From Lachnospiraceae bacterium (lineage in GTDB: Bacteria; Bacillota; Clostridia; Lachnospirales; Lachnospiraceae): DNA of 39,498 nucleotides. The stretch is from the NCBI GenBank assembly GCA_009774235.1, contig VSNJ01000018.1:1-39498 (forward strand), in the 5' to 3' direction. A program made the position numbers and the translations under genes. Positions within the stretch are counted from its first letter, which is position 1, and each line of letters begins with the position of its first letter. Shown here piece by piece: positions 25,384 through 33,296 of this stretch. The notes beneath the pieces are model-generated. The model was not told the DNA's origin, searched no databases, and saw only the letters and a program-made list of their open reading frames with translations.

Positions 25384-26853
25384 TTATTTTATAAAATTGC
25401 CATCTTTTATTACGTCAGCAACAAGTTCCCTTTCATCCATATGGTATTTCTTTCCTTTTATCTCCTGGTAATCTTCATGCCCTTTTCCTGCCAGTACAAT
25501 TACATCGCCCTCTTCCGCATTTTCTATAGCATAACGTATAGCTTCTGGCCTGCCAGTAATGGTAATATATTTCCCACCAGCTTTTTTTACTCCCGTTACA
25601 ATATCATTAATAATTGCCTGTGGTTCTTCATTACGGGGGTTATCAGAAGTCACTATTGTTAAATCTGCAAGTTTTGAAGATACTTCCCCCATTTCAAAGC
25701 GCCTGTCCCTTGAACGGTTCCCCCCACATCCAAAAAGACATACAAGCCTCTTAGGATTATATTCTTTAAGTGTTTCCAGAAGGCTTTTTAAACTCATTGC
25801 ATTATGTGCATAATCTATAATTAAAGTAAATTTTGGTGATACATCTATAAGCTCAACCCTTCCTTTTATGCGTACTTGTGAAAGCGAACTTAAAATTATT
25901 TCATCTGCAACACCAAAGTGCCTGCATATTGAAATTGCTGTCATTGAATTATATACACTGAATTTGCCAGGTATATCAATCTCTACATCCATATCTATAA
26001 GCCCGCTCATATGGTATGCTACACCAAGAGTCCCGCCCTTTCCAAGCAGGTGTACAGAAGAAGCCCTGATATCAGCATTTTCAGAGAAACCATATGTTTC
26101 AACTTCACATGTGTGTCCATTTAATATTTCCTCCAGGTGGCTGTCATCTGCATTAAAAATACCATGCCTGCAATGCCTGAATAACAGGCTTTTACAATGT
26201 ATATAATCAGCCAGGTCTTTATGTTCAGCAGGTCCTATATGGTCTGGTTCAAGATTTGTAAATATTCCATAATCAAATGTAAAACCACCAGTCCTGTTAA
26301 GCATAAGCCCCTGTGAAGAAACTTCCATAACAACACATTTGCATCCTGCATCTGCCATTTTCCTGAAATATTTCTGCACAATATATGACTCTGGTGTAGT
26401 ATTCGCAGATGCAATATGCTCATCACCTATTATAGTTTCAATAGTACCTATAAGCCCTGTCTTAATACCAGAAGCTTCAAGAATGGAGCGTACCATATAT
26501 GTTGCAGTTGTTTTGCCTTTAGTTCCTGTAATACCTATAGTTTTAAGCTCTTTTGCCGGATGCCCGAAATATGCTGCGGAAAGCTCTGCAAGTGCAATAC
26601 GGCTGTCAGCAACCTCAATTACAGTTACATCAGATGGCACATTTACTGGCTTCTGTGCAACAATTACCACAGCACCCTTTCCAGCAGTTTCTGCTGCAAA
26701 ATCATGCCCGTCACTTACTGCACCACTAATACATACAAATATATCACCAGCAGATACCTTTCTTGAATCATATACTATATCAGAAACCTCCCTATCAGTT
26801 GTCCCTTGTACACACCTATACTCCAGATTAGTAAGCAAACTATCCAGTTTCAT
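25384..26853 (-). CDS. murE: UDP-MurNAc-L-Ala-D-Glu:meso-diaminopimelate ligase
   Basis: Adds the third peptide residue to the peptidoglycan precursor. The 489 residues follow the Mur ligase plan: N-terminal UDP-binding domain, ATP-binding TGTKGKTT at 109-116, a central NLEPDHIG block, and a C-terminal domain with DNPRNEEP. The DNPR motif marks meso-diaminopimelate as substrate, not lysine. It lies away from the dcw cluster, between dapF and priA. DapF, two genes away in function, makes the meso-DAP it uses, so the pairing makes metabolic sense. GGGG lies about 10 bases before the ATG. Confidence 0.95.
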   Translation of the reverse strand: MKLDSLLTNLEYRCVQGTTDREVSDIVYDSRKVSAGDIFVCISGAVSDGHDFAAETAGKGAVVIVAQKPVNVPSDVTVIEVADSRIALAELSAAYFGHPAKELKTIGITGTKGKTTATYMVRSILEASGIKTGLIGTIETIIGDEHIASANTTPESYIVQKYFRKMADAGCKCVVMEVSSQGLMLNRTGGFTFDYGIFTNLEPDHIGPAEHKDLADYIHCKSLLFRHCRHGIFNADDSHLEEILNGHTCEVETYGFSENADIRASSVHLLGKGGTLGVAYHMSGLIDMDVEIDIPGKFSVYNSMTAISICRHFGVADEIILSSLSQVRIKGRVELIDVSPKFTLIIDYAHNAMSLKSLLETLKEYNPKRLVCLFGCGGNRSRDRRFEMGEVSSKLADLTIVTSDNPRNEEPQAIINDIVTGVKKAGGKYITITGRPEAIRYAIENAEEGDVIVLAGKGHEDYQEIKGKKYHMDERELVADVIKDGNFIK

Positions 26854-26894
26854 TATTACAATCCCCTTTCTGCCATATATTAAAACGAGCCTGC

Positions 26895-27746
26895 TTATAT
26901 ATCCAGCCCAATCTCCCCATCAAATACTATTTCTGCTGGACCTGTCATCCATACAGTCCCATTACCCCTGTTATACTCTATAAATAAATCACCACCTAAA
27001 AGATGTACAGTCACTTTTTCATCTGTCTTTCCATTTAAGACACATGCAACAACAGATGCACAGGTACCTGTTCCACATGCAAGGGTTTCCCCAGACCCCC
27101 TTTCCCACACACGCATATTAATTTCATTACGGCTTATTACCTGGACAAACTCTGTATTAACCTGTTCTGGAAATGCAGGGTGTGTTTCAAAAACTGGCCC
27201 GTATTTTCTTATATCAAGGCTTTTTGTATCATCAACAAATACCACTGCATGTGGATTTCCCATAGATACACATGTAACCATAAAAGTGTTGCCATCTACA
27301 TTAAGAGGCTGGTTAATAAAACTATCCATGCTGCTGTCTGTTTTAACAGGTATTTCTGCTGGTTTTAAAATAGGTGCACCCATATCAACTTTCACCATTT
27401 GCACTTTTCCATCTTCTATATCCATATCAAGATATTTAATGCCACTCTTAGTTTCCAGCGATATCTTTTTCTTATCTGTCAGACCGTATTCATAGACATA
27501 TTTAGCAATACAACGTACACCATTGCCACACATCTTTCCTTCTGAACCATCAGCATTATACATAGCCATCCTGAAATCTGCTACATCAGACGGACATATA
27601 AGTATAAGTCCATCTGAACCTATCCCAAAATGCCTGTCACTAATATACTGTGATACTTTTTCAGGATTATCTATTAATTTATCCATACAATTTACATATA
27701 CATAGTCGTTTCCGCATCCCTGCATTTTAGTAAATTTTATTTTCAT
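26895..27746 (-). CDS. dapF: Diaminopimelate epimerase
   Basis: Converts LL- to meso-diaminopimelate for lysine and peptidoglycan synthesis. The 283-residue protein has the symmetric two-lobe fold with both catalytic cysteines present, in the KMCGNGVRC and ETLACGTGTCAS blocks. It starts KIKFTKMQGCGNDYVYV. The frame opens nine codons earlier, but this ATG lies at the conserved N-terminus after GGAAGG. It is the first gene of the minus-strand run and has its own promoter. Confidence 0.96.
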   Translation of the reverse strand: MKIKFTKMQGCGNDYVYVNCMDKLIDNPEKVSQYISDRHFGIGSDGLILICPSDVADFRMAMYNADGSEGKMCGNGVRCIAKYVYEYGLTDKKKISLETKSGIKYLDMDIEDGKVQMVKVDMGAPILKPAEIPVKTDSSMDSFINQPLNVDGNTFMVTCVSMGNPHAVVFVDDTKSLDIRKYGPVFETHPAFPEQVNTEFVQVISRNEINMRVWERGSGETLACGTGTCASVVACVLNGKTDEKVTVHLLGGDLFIEYNRGNGTVWMTGPAEIVFDGEIGLDI

Positions 27747-27803
27747 ATAAATAAACCTTCCTTTCTTATACACTCATACAGCTATATCACTATTCCGTCC
27801 TTT

Positions 27804-27832
27804 ATTTTAATCTATTTTTAATTATTTAACAA
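27804..27832 (-). promoter_or_regulatory. Sigma-A promoter of dapF-murE-priA
   Basis: On the minus strand TTGTTA (27827-27832) is followed after 17 bases by TAAAAT (27804-27809). It drives the long run that begins with dapF. Confidence 0.6.
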
Positions 27833-27862
27833 GCATGTATGGCAACCATGCAAATTTTCTGT

Positions 27863-27868
27863 TATAAT
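27863..27868 (+). promoter_or_regulatory. -10 element of the glycosyltransferase gene
   Basis: TATAAT matches consensus, 80 bases before the start codon. The -35 is poor: ATGGCA lies 18 bases upstream, inside an imperfect inverted repeat (GCATG with CATGC). The weak -35 may mean that an activator is needed. Confidence 0.4.
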
Positions 27869-27947
27869 ACCTTTATAACGCCTATATAACATATTGGCAT
27901 GCAGGCATATGGCATCATTCACATGTAACTTGAAGGGAGCGTTACTG

Positions 27948-29132
27948 ATGAGGCATAAAATAGTATTAATGACAGGCGGTACAGAGACCTTTGAATATTT
28001 CTCATACCAGTTAAAAGAAGGCTTTGAAGCACTTGGCTACAAAATCTTCATGTTTGACCAGCAGATGGAGGAAGAAAGTGCAGAAGCACTATACAAATTT
28101 GCAGATTCTTTTGATACAATCCTGGTCACTTTTAATTTTGATGGCATACACTATGAGACATCGCTTTTTGACGCAGATGGCATATCAATATGGAACAGAC
28201 GTAAAATACCATGTGTAAATATCGTGGCAGACCATCCATTCTATTATCCTGAATTATATGAAATAATACCTGATATTTTCTATGAAATATCTATAGACAG
28301 ATACCATGATAAATATATTAAAAAATTCTATCCACATATTAAAAGAGGGCTGTTCCTGCCACTAGGAGGCACTTCTCTATACCCTGATGGCAGTTTCCCA
28401 AGTATAGACAGCCGTCCTGTTGACATAGTATTCACAGGCAACTACTGTCCTCCACATGAATATGACAAATATATTATGCGGCATGGTGATGATTATGCCG
28501 AATTTTATAATGAAATCATAGATGAACTTATATCTAACCCTGACCAGCCTGATGATGCTGTTATTGCACGCCATATCTACAATGAAATCCCAGACATAAC
28601 AAACAGCCAGCTGCGTGAAACCCTGCCAAATACAATATTTATAGATGCATATATAAGGTTCTATTTCAGGGGTGAAGCTGTCAAAACCCTTATTGATAAT
28701 GGTATAAAAGTGCTTTGTATTGGAGCTGGATGGAACCGTCTTCCATGCCGCCATCCTGAAAACATTATACATAAACCTGGTGTCCTGTCACATGGATGTC
28801 TTGAAGCCATATCAAATAGCAAGCTGTCACTTAATGTAATGCCATGGTTTAAAGATGGTGCACACGACCGTATATTTAATTCTATGCTAAATGGTGCAGT
28901 TTGTTTAACTGACCACAGCAAATATATTGATGAAATACTTACACCAGGTAAAAATATTATATTCTATGATTTAAAACAACTTGACATGCTTCCTTTTATT
29001 GTAAACGGGCTGTTAAATGATAAAGAATATATGGAACAAATACAGCAGGATGCCTTCCAGTTTGCAATAAAAAGCCATACATGGAAACACCGTGCCATAA
29101 CACTGCACAACGAACTACTAAAATTCCTTTAA
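27948..29132 (+). CDS. CgeB-like family 1 glycosyltransferase
   Basis: A cytoplasmic protein of 394 residues with two Rossmann-like halves (GT-B plan). The N-terminal half starts KIVLMTGG and has a DHPFYYPEL stretch. The C-terminal half has a SKLSLNVMPWFKDGAHDRIFNSMLNGA-type region, the donor-sugar motif of CgeB and Glyco_trans_1_2 proteins. Relatives act on spore surface, flagellin or other surface glycans; the acceptor here is unknown. The start at 27948 has GGGAG eight bases before it; an 18-codon upstream extension lacks such a site. It is monocistronic, with a terminator at 29276. Confidence 0.7.
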   Translation: MRHKIVLMTGGTETFEYFSYQLKEGFEALGYKIFMFDQQMEEESAEALYKFADSFDTILVTFNFDGIHYETSLFDADGISIWNRRKIPCVNIVADHPFYYPELYEIIPDIFYEISIDRYHDKYIKKFYPHIKRGLFLPLGGTSLYPDGSFPSIDSRPVDIVFTGNYCPPHEYDKYIMRHGDDYAEFYNEIIDELISNPDQPDDAVIARHIYNEIPDITNSQLRETLPNTIFIDAYIRFYFRGEAVKTLIDNGIKVLCIGAGWNRLPCRHPENIIHKPGVLSHGCLEAISNSKLSLNVMPWFKDGAHDRIFNSMLNGAVCLTDHSKYIDEILTPGKNIIFYDLKQLDMLPFIVNGLLNDKEYMEQIQQDAFQFAIKSHTWKHRAITLHNELLKFL

Positions 29133-29275
29133 TACTTTTTAAAATTACACAATTTTATCAAAAAAATAAGGAAATACATCTTCTTTTTAAAAATGGATAT
29201 TACATAGAAGCACTGCTGGAGCGGTATGGATTGGCACGTAACATACTTAAAAAAATAATATGTGGATAATCAAAG

Positions 29276-29302
29276 GACGCTTGCGTAAGCAGGCGTCTTT
29301 TT
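29276..29302 (+). terminator. Rho-independent terminator
   Basis: GACGCTTGC and GCAGGCGTC pair over nine positions (one G-U) around a GTAA loop, followed by five T residues. It ends the glycosyltransferase transcript and isolates the GNAT genes. The 143 bases before it show no gene beyond a weak out-of-frame run. Confidence 0.85.
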
Positions 29303-29334
29303 GTAGTAATATTGATTATAACTATTCTTGCTAC

Positions 29335-29363
29335 TTGTATATACATAATAATTTTTTTATAAT
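29335..29363 (+). promoter_or_regulatory. Sigma-A promoter of the first GNAT gene
   Basis: TTGTAT (29335-29340) and TATAAT (29358-29363) are 17 bases apart, 32 bases before the start codon. Confidence 0.6.
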
Positions 29364-29394
29364 AATGATTATTATTTATAAGGAGGATGTATTT

Positions 29395-30273
29395 ATGACT
29401 AAAATAATTTCAAGAAACTTTAGAGTTTTATGTGATTTTATGGATGTTTATCAATTTATGATTGAGATATATGAAAAAGATTGGAGAAATGGTGTTCCTG
29501 CTCCATTTTTGGAGCATGCGCTTTCTAGTGACTGGATGGATAAATCCTTGGTACACCGCTGGAAGCTTTGGGAGGATAATGGACGCATAGCAGGTCTTGT
29601 TTTTTACGAAAATCCTGTAAATGATGTATATTTCAGTCTGCGTCCGGGCTATGAGAAGCTTGCGGATGAGATGGTTGCGTATGCAGTTTCATCAATGCCA
29701 CGTGTGGATGGTTATCTCAGATTTGTTATTTTTGGTGGGCAAAATGCAATTAAAGAAGCAGCAGAAAAAGTTGGTTTTAAACAATCTTCAGGCTATATAG
29801 AGAAAGTCTTCGGCTTTGAACAACCACTTAATTATCCGTTGCCTGATGGATTTCATTTCGTGGAATCTAAAAGTCTTTCAGTTGAAAAAATAATTGAGTG
29901 CTGTTGGAAAGGTTTTGACCACGAAAAAGATGAAGGTTCTTGGAATGGAGATGCTGAGCATGGATACTATGAGTTAATGGCACCACACATGCATCCAGAG
30001 GATTTGGTTGCCATTGAAAATGATGAAGGGGAGTATGTCTGTTATGCAGGTATGTGGTGGACTCCTGAAAATCACCTTGCTTATATGGAACCACTATGTA
30101 CTATTCCAAAGTACCGGAAGAAAGGCTTGGCAGCAGCGGCACTTTCAGAACATTACCGCAGGCTTAAACCTTTAGGTGCAACGCACATGACTGGCGGCGG
30201 TAATACATTTTATGAAAAAATAGGCTTCAAGCCCTTGGTTCATTGGACTTTTTGTGAAAGAAAAACTGATTAA
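29395..30273 (+). CDS. GNAT-family N-acetyltransferase
   Basis: A 292-residue protein. The C-terminal 140 residues form a GNAT domain, with the acetyl-CoA loop in the stretch PKYRKKGLAAAAL and a late YEKIGFKP block. The N-terminal half looks like a second, degenerate GNAT fold (IAGLVFYENP and an FGGQNAIKEAAEKVGFKQ stretch). Substrate unknown. AGGAGG lies eight bases before the ATG. Codon choice differs from the neighbours: CAA is used for Gln and TTG for about a third of Leu codons, where core genes prefer CAG and rarely use TTG. This suggests recent acquisition. Confidence 0.82.
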   Translation: MTKIISRNFRVLCDFMDVYQFMIEIYEKDWRNGVPAPFLEHALSSDWMDKSLVHRWKLWEDNGRIAGLVFYENPVNDVYFSLRPGYEKLADEMVAYAVSSMPRVDGYLRFVIFGGQNAIKEAAEKVGFKQSSGYIEKVFGFEQPLNYPLPDGFHFVESKSLSVEKIIECCWKGFDHEKDEGSWNGDAEHGYYELMAPHMHPEDLVAIENDEGEYVCYAGMWWTPENHLAYMEPLCTIPKYRKKGLAAAALSEHYRRLKPLGATHMTGGGNTFYEKIGFKPLVHWTFCERKTD

Positions 30274-30292
30274 AGAAATATAACGATACATA

Positions 30293-30332
30293 TTTTAAGG
30301 CCGGGCATACCGCAAAGCCTTGAAAATAAAAG
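30293..30332 (+). other. Hairpin between the two GNAT genes
   Basis: ATTTTAAGGC and GCCTTGAAAAT pair with one bulged base around a 19-base loop. No T-tract follows, so it is only a weak terminator or a processing site. The second GNAT gene could still be cotranscribed. Confidence 0.3.
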
Positions 30333-30380
30333 AAAGTTAGGGCAGTTAATATATAAATTGGAATTTGGAGGTACATTTGT

Positions 30381-30902
30381 ATGGTTTACTTTTCAAACGG
30401 ACAAATAACTATCCGCAATATGGAGTATAAAGATGCGCAAGTAATTGTGGATGCTGAAACTGAACAAGGGTGGGATGCGTCCATTGAGAAATATCAAAAA
30501 AGATTAGAAGACCAAAGATTTGGAAATGCAATTTCATTGGTAGCAGAATATTTTGAAAAACCAGTAGGATATATAAATATTTATCCCAATAGTACATGGG
30601 GAGCATTTGGAGGAAAAGGCTACCCGGAAATCGTTGATTTTGGCGTTTTAGAAAAATACCGGAACCGGGGTATTGGTACAATTTTAATGGATATAGCTGA
30701 ACAAATTGCTGCGGCATATGCAGACATAGTGTACCTAGGTGTTGGACTTCATAGTGGCTATGGAAGTGCCCAGCGGATGTATGTTAAGCGTGGTTATATA
30801 CCAGACGGTTCTGGTGTCTGGTATCAAGATAAAATATGCAAGATATATGAGGAATGCAAAAATGATGATGATTTGGTTTTATATCTTTCAAAGAAATTAT
30901 GA
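30381..30902 (+). CDS. GNAT-family N-acetyltransferase
   Basis: A 173-residue single-domain GNAT protein. The acetyl-CoA binding motif is VLEKYRNRGIGTILM near residues 89-103, preceded by the usual beta strands (GYINIYPN) and followed by an AQRMYVKRGYIPDG block typical of the C-terminal half. Substrate unknown: small-molecule, antibiotic or protein acetylation are all open. GGAGG lies nine bases before the ATG. As in the gene before it, Gln is mainly CAA and Leu often TTG, unlike the core genes, so both probably arrived together. Confidence 0.82.
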   Translation: MVYFSNGQITIRNMEYKDAQVIVDAETEQGWDASIEKYQKRLEDQRFGNAISLVAEYFEKPVGYINIYPNSTWGAFGGKGYPEIVDFGVLEKYRNRGIGTILMDIAEQIAAAYADIVYLGVGLHSGYGSAQRMYVKRGYIPDGSGVWYQDKICKIYEECKNDDDLVLYLSKKL

Positions 30903-30925
30903 GATGACAACTTCCAATTAGAGAT

Positions 30926-31090
30926 ATGCGGTTTTATATGAAGATTATGGATTTGCTTTTTCAGGAAAAAGTGATTGGATATGTTGATACCATATCTAAA
31001 GAAGATTTTTGGATTTATGGAAAATCCACCTCAAACGAAAGTACTTATAACTATATGAATTTTTTTAGAGCAATCATATGTGAAGAATAA
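30926..31090 (+). CDS. Small orphan ORF, possibly the end of a lost gene
   Basis: An open frame of 54 residues starts 24 bases after the second GNAT gene. The sequence has a protein-like pattern (hydrophobic start, then VIGYVDTISKEDFWIYGK and an aromatic, acidic end), but only a weak GAGA precedes the ATG. It may be a small protein of the same acquired segment or the 3' remnant of a larger gene. No family is recognised. Confidence 0.4.
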   Translation: MRFYMKIMDLLFQEKVIGYVDTISKEDFWIYGKSTSNESTYNYMNFFRAIICEE

Positions 31091-31103
31091 AAAATGTACT
31101 TCT

Positions 31104-31368
31104 CATATAGCATCATTACTATATTTCCGGACTACATCCTGTCTATGGAGATTAAAAATGCAGGAAGCCATATAGCATCATTACCGTATTCCGGGCTACA
31201 TCCTGTCTATGGAGATTAAAAATATGGGAAGCCATATAGCATCACTACTGTATTTCTGGGCTACATCCTGTCTATGGAGATTAAAAATGCAGGAAACCAT
31301 ATATCATAATTACTGTATTCTGGGCTACATCCTGTCTATGGAGATTAAAAATGTGGGAAGCCATGTAC
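31104..31368. repeat. Four tandem repeats of 64-65 bp
   Basis: Units begin at 31104, 31169, 31233 and 31298, with lengths of 65, 64, 65 and about 64 bases and high mutual identity. The shared core includes CTACATCCTGTCTATGG followed by AGATTAAAAATG. No long frame crosses them on either strand and there is no spacer/repeat alternation as in CRISPR. Each unit allows only a short CTATGG/CCATAtAG stem. They sit directly before the palindromic element at 31377. Confidence 0.85.
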
Positions 31369-31376
31369 TAAAATTG

Positions 31377-31577
31377 CTCCGTTAATTTGTACAAAATTTA
31401 CATTTTTATGCAGCAAGTTAATTATTTTACAGCAAGCGGCTCTTGAAAAACGCCTGTGCTTAGCCCTTGTATTGTAAGGGCTTATGCACTGTTGCGTTTT
31501 TCACGGAGCGGAAGCGTGCCGCATGGTGTAAAATAATTAATTGCTACATATAAAAAACTTTATACAAATTAACGGAG
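31377..31577. mobile_element. 201-bp nested palindrome, MITE-like
   Basis: The whole segment folds on itself. Outer ends CTCCGTTAATTTGTA (31377-31391) and TACAAATTAACGGAG (31563-31577) are perfect. Next pair 31418-31431 with 31527-31540 (14 bases), GCGGC 31436-31440 with GCCGC 31518-31522, TGAAAAACGC 31444-31453 with 31494-31503, and AGCCCTT 31462-31468 with AAGGGCT 31476-31482 around a seven-base loop. It lies between convergent genes and ends nine bases from ruvB, so it may also stop transcription from both sides. The region 31091-31586 otherwise holds no gene. Confidence 0.65.
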
Positions 31578-31586
31578 TACAATAAC

Positions 31587-32591
31587 CTACAGTTCTCCCA
31601 TCTTTTTAATCCCAAAATGCCTGTATGCTGCATCAGATGCAGTCCTTCCCCTTGACGTCCGCAGCACCAGCCCCTTTTGTACAAGATAAGGCTCATATAC
31701 ATCTTCAAGAGTTCCCGCATCCTCACCTATTGAAACTGCAAGTGCATCAATTCCCACAGGCCCTCCGCCAAAATTATTTATAAGTGTCATTATAATAAGC
31801 CTGTCCGTATTATCAAGCCCAAGCTTGTCCACTTCAAGCAAATCAAGCGCAAAATCCGCCACTTCCTTAGTAATAACCCCATTATATTTAATCTGTGCAA
31901 AATCCCTGACACGCTTAAGAAGGCGGTTCGCAAGCCTTGGTGTCCCTCTGGACCTTCCAGCCAGTTCCTTTGCACCCTCATCATCAAGCTCCACTCCAAG
32001 TTTTTCCGCTGAATTTTTTATTATCTGTACCAGTTCTTCCTCCGTATAAAATTCAAGCCTGTTTACCACACCGAACCTGTCCCTTAAAGGGGCTGATAAC
32101 ATACCAGCACGGGTAGTTGCACCTATAAGAGTAAACTTTGGCAGTTCAAGACGTATTGAACGTGCAGATGCCCCTTTGCCTATAACCACATCAATAACAT
32201 AATCTTCCATTGCAGGATAGAGAACCTCCTCAACCTGGCGGTTAAGCCTGTGTATCTCATCCACAAAAAGCACATCACCATCCTGCAGGTTATTAAGTAT
32301 AGCAGCCATTTCACCAGGCTTTTCAATAGCTGGCCCGGCTGTTACCTTAAGGTTAACATCCATTTCATTTGCAACTATCCCTGCCAGGGTTGTCTTTCCA
32401 AGCCCAGGAGGCCCATACAGAAGAACATGGTCAAGAGGGTCATTCCTTTGCCTTGCTGCTTCTATATACACTTTTAAATTATTCTTTACCTTTTCCTGCC
32501 CTATATAATCTTTGAGAAACTTAGGCCTGAGGCTTGTTTCAATTCCTGTATCTTCTGTAGTAAATTCTGTAGTAATCGTCCTTTTAGCCAT
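31587..32591 (-). CDS. ruvB: Holliday junction branch migration ATPase RuvB
   Basis: The motor of the RuvAB complex that moves Holliday junctions. The 334 residues have the AAA+ motifs GPPGLGKTT (Walker A, about residue 60), DEIHR (Walker B), GATTRAG (sensor 1) and the RGTPRLANR arginine sensor region, then the C-terminal winged helix ending with the conserved RTSRGRTASDAAYRHFG. An AAGG precedes the ATG. ruvA is 58 bases upstream. ruvC is not in the window. Confidence 0.97.
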   Translation of the reverse strand: MAKRTITTEFTTEDTGIETSLRPKFLKDYIGQEKVKNNLKVYIEAARQRNDPLDHVLLYGPPGLGKTTLAGIVANEMDVNLKVTAGPAIEKPGEMAAILNNLQDGDVLFVDEIHRLNRQVEEVLYPAMEDYVIDVVIGKGASARSIRLELPKFTLIGATTRAGMLSAPLRDRFGVVNRLEFYTEEELVQIIKNSAEKLGVELDDEGAKELAGRSRGTPRLANRLLKRVRDFAQIKYNGVITKEVADFALDLLEVDKLGLDNTDRLIIMTLINNFGGGPVGIDALAVSIGEDAGTLEDVYEPYLVQKGLVLRTSRGRTASDAAYRHFGIKKMGEL

Positions 32592-32616
32592 GCCAGAACC
32601 TTGCCTTTCTTTTTAG

Positions 32617-32633
32617 CCAGGAATGTATCCTGG
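32617..32633 (-). other. Intercistronic hairpin between ruvA and ruvB
   Basis: CCAGGA (32617-32622) and TCCTGG (32628-32633) form a 6-bp stem with a five-base loop, without a T-tract, 16 bases after the ruvA stop. Confidence 0.45.
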
Positions 32634-32649
32634 ATATTTTATAAATATT

Positions 32650-33264
32650 TTACATATTTTTAAGGCTTAGTTTCAGAAGTTCTTCAACTGTCGTATATGT
32701 ATCACTGCTAACACTTCTTACAGCCTTCATTGCATCTGCAGGCGCATACCCAAGGGAAGCCAATGCTTCAATAGCATCAGATACCATCTGCTTCCTGTTA
32801 TTATCCACAGGCATAACTGCTTCTGTTTCACCGCGCCCCAGAGCATCTTCTACTACATCTTTAAGCTTAAGCTTATCCTTAAGCTCAAGTATAAGCTTCC
32901 CTGCCGTCTTAATCCCTATACCTGGTGCCTTTGCTATCGTCTTTGCATCATCTGCAAGCACAGCAAACCTTAAACTGTCTGTATCCATTACACTAAGTAT
33001 CCCCAGTGCCCCCTTAGGCCCTATTCCGCTTACTGTAATAAGAAGTTTAAATACCTCAAGCCCGTCCTGGTCCATAAAACCAAAAAGCTGTATTAAATCT
33101 TCCCTTACGTACATATATGTATAAATCTTTATTCCACTTCCTGTCTGTCCAATCCTGTCCATTACAGACAAAGGGACAAAAATTTCATACCCTATCCCCC
33201 CGTTTTCAACAATAATGCTGTTTTCCGTAATGCTAACAAGTGTACCTTTAATATAATTAATCAT
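32650..33264 (-). CDS. ruvA: Holliday junction DNA helicase subunit RuvA
   Basis: The junction-binding tetramer that loads RuvB. The 204 residues show the three RuvA domains: an OB-fold beginning INYIKGTLV, two helix-hairpin-helix motifs (LITVSGIGPKGALGIL and IAKAPGIGIKTAGKLILELKDK), and a C-terminal domain that contacts RuvB (EALASLGYAPADAMKAV). Length is standard. AAAGG lies about 11 bases before the ATG. Confidence 0.97.
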   Translation of the reverse strand: MINYIKGTLVSITENSIIVENGGIGYEIFVPLSVMDRIGQTGSGIKIYTYMYVREDLIQLFGFMDQDGLEVFKLLITVSGIGPKGALGILSVMDTDSLRFAVLADDAKTIAKAPGIGIKTAGKLILELKDKLKLKDVVEDALGRGETEAVMPVDNNRKQMVSDAIEALASLGYAPADAMKAVRSVSSDTYTTVEELLKLSLKNM

Positions 33265-33296
33265 GACATAAACAACCTTTCAGAAATAATCTAAAA

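Noticed and set aside
27833..27858. Operator made of GCATG and CATGC between dapF and the glycosyltransferase gene
   Set aside because: The repeat is only five bases per arm; kept only as a remark on the weak -35.
29133..29275. Small gene or frameshifted tail after the glycosyltransferase
   Set aside because: A run of about 25 sensible codons exists in another frame, but there is no usable start with a ribosome binding site and the glycosyltransferase already ends naturally.
31104..31368. CRISPR array
   Set aside because: The whole 64-65 bp unit is repeated without unique spacers, the number is only four, and no cas genes are near.
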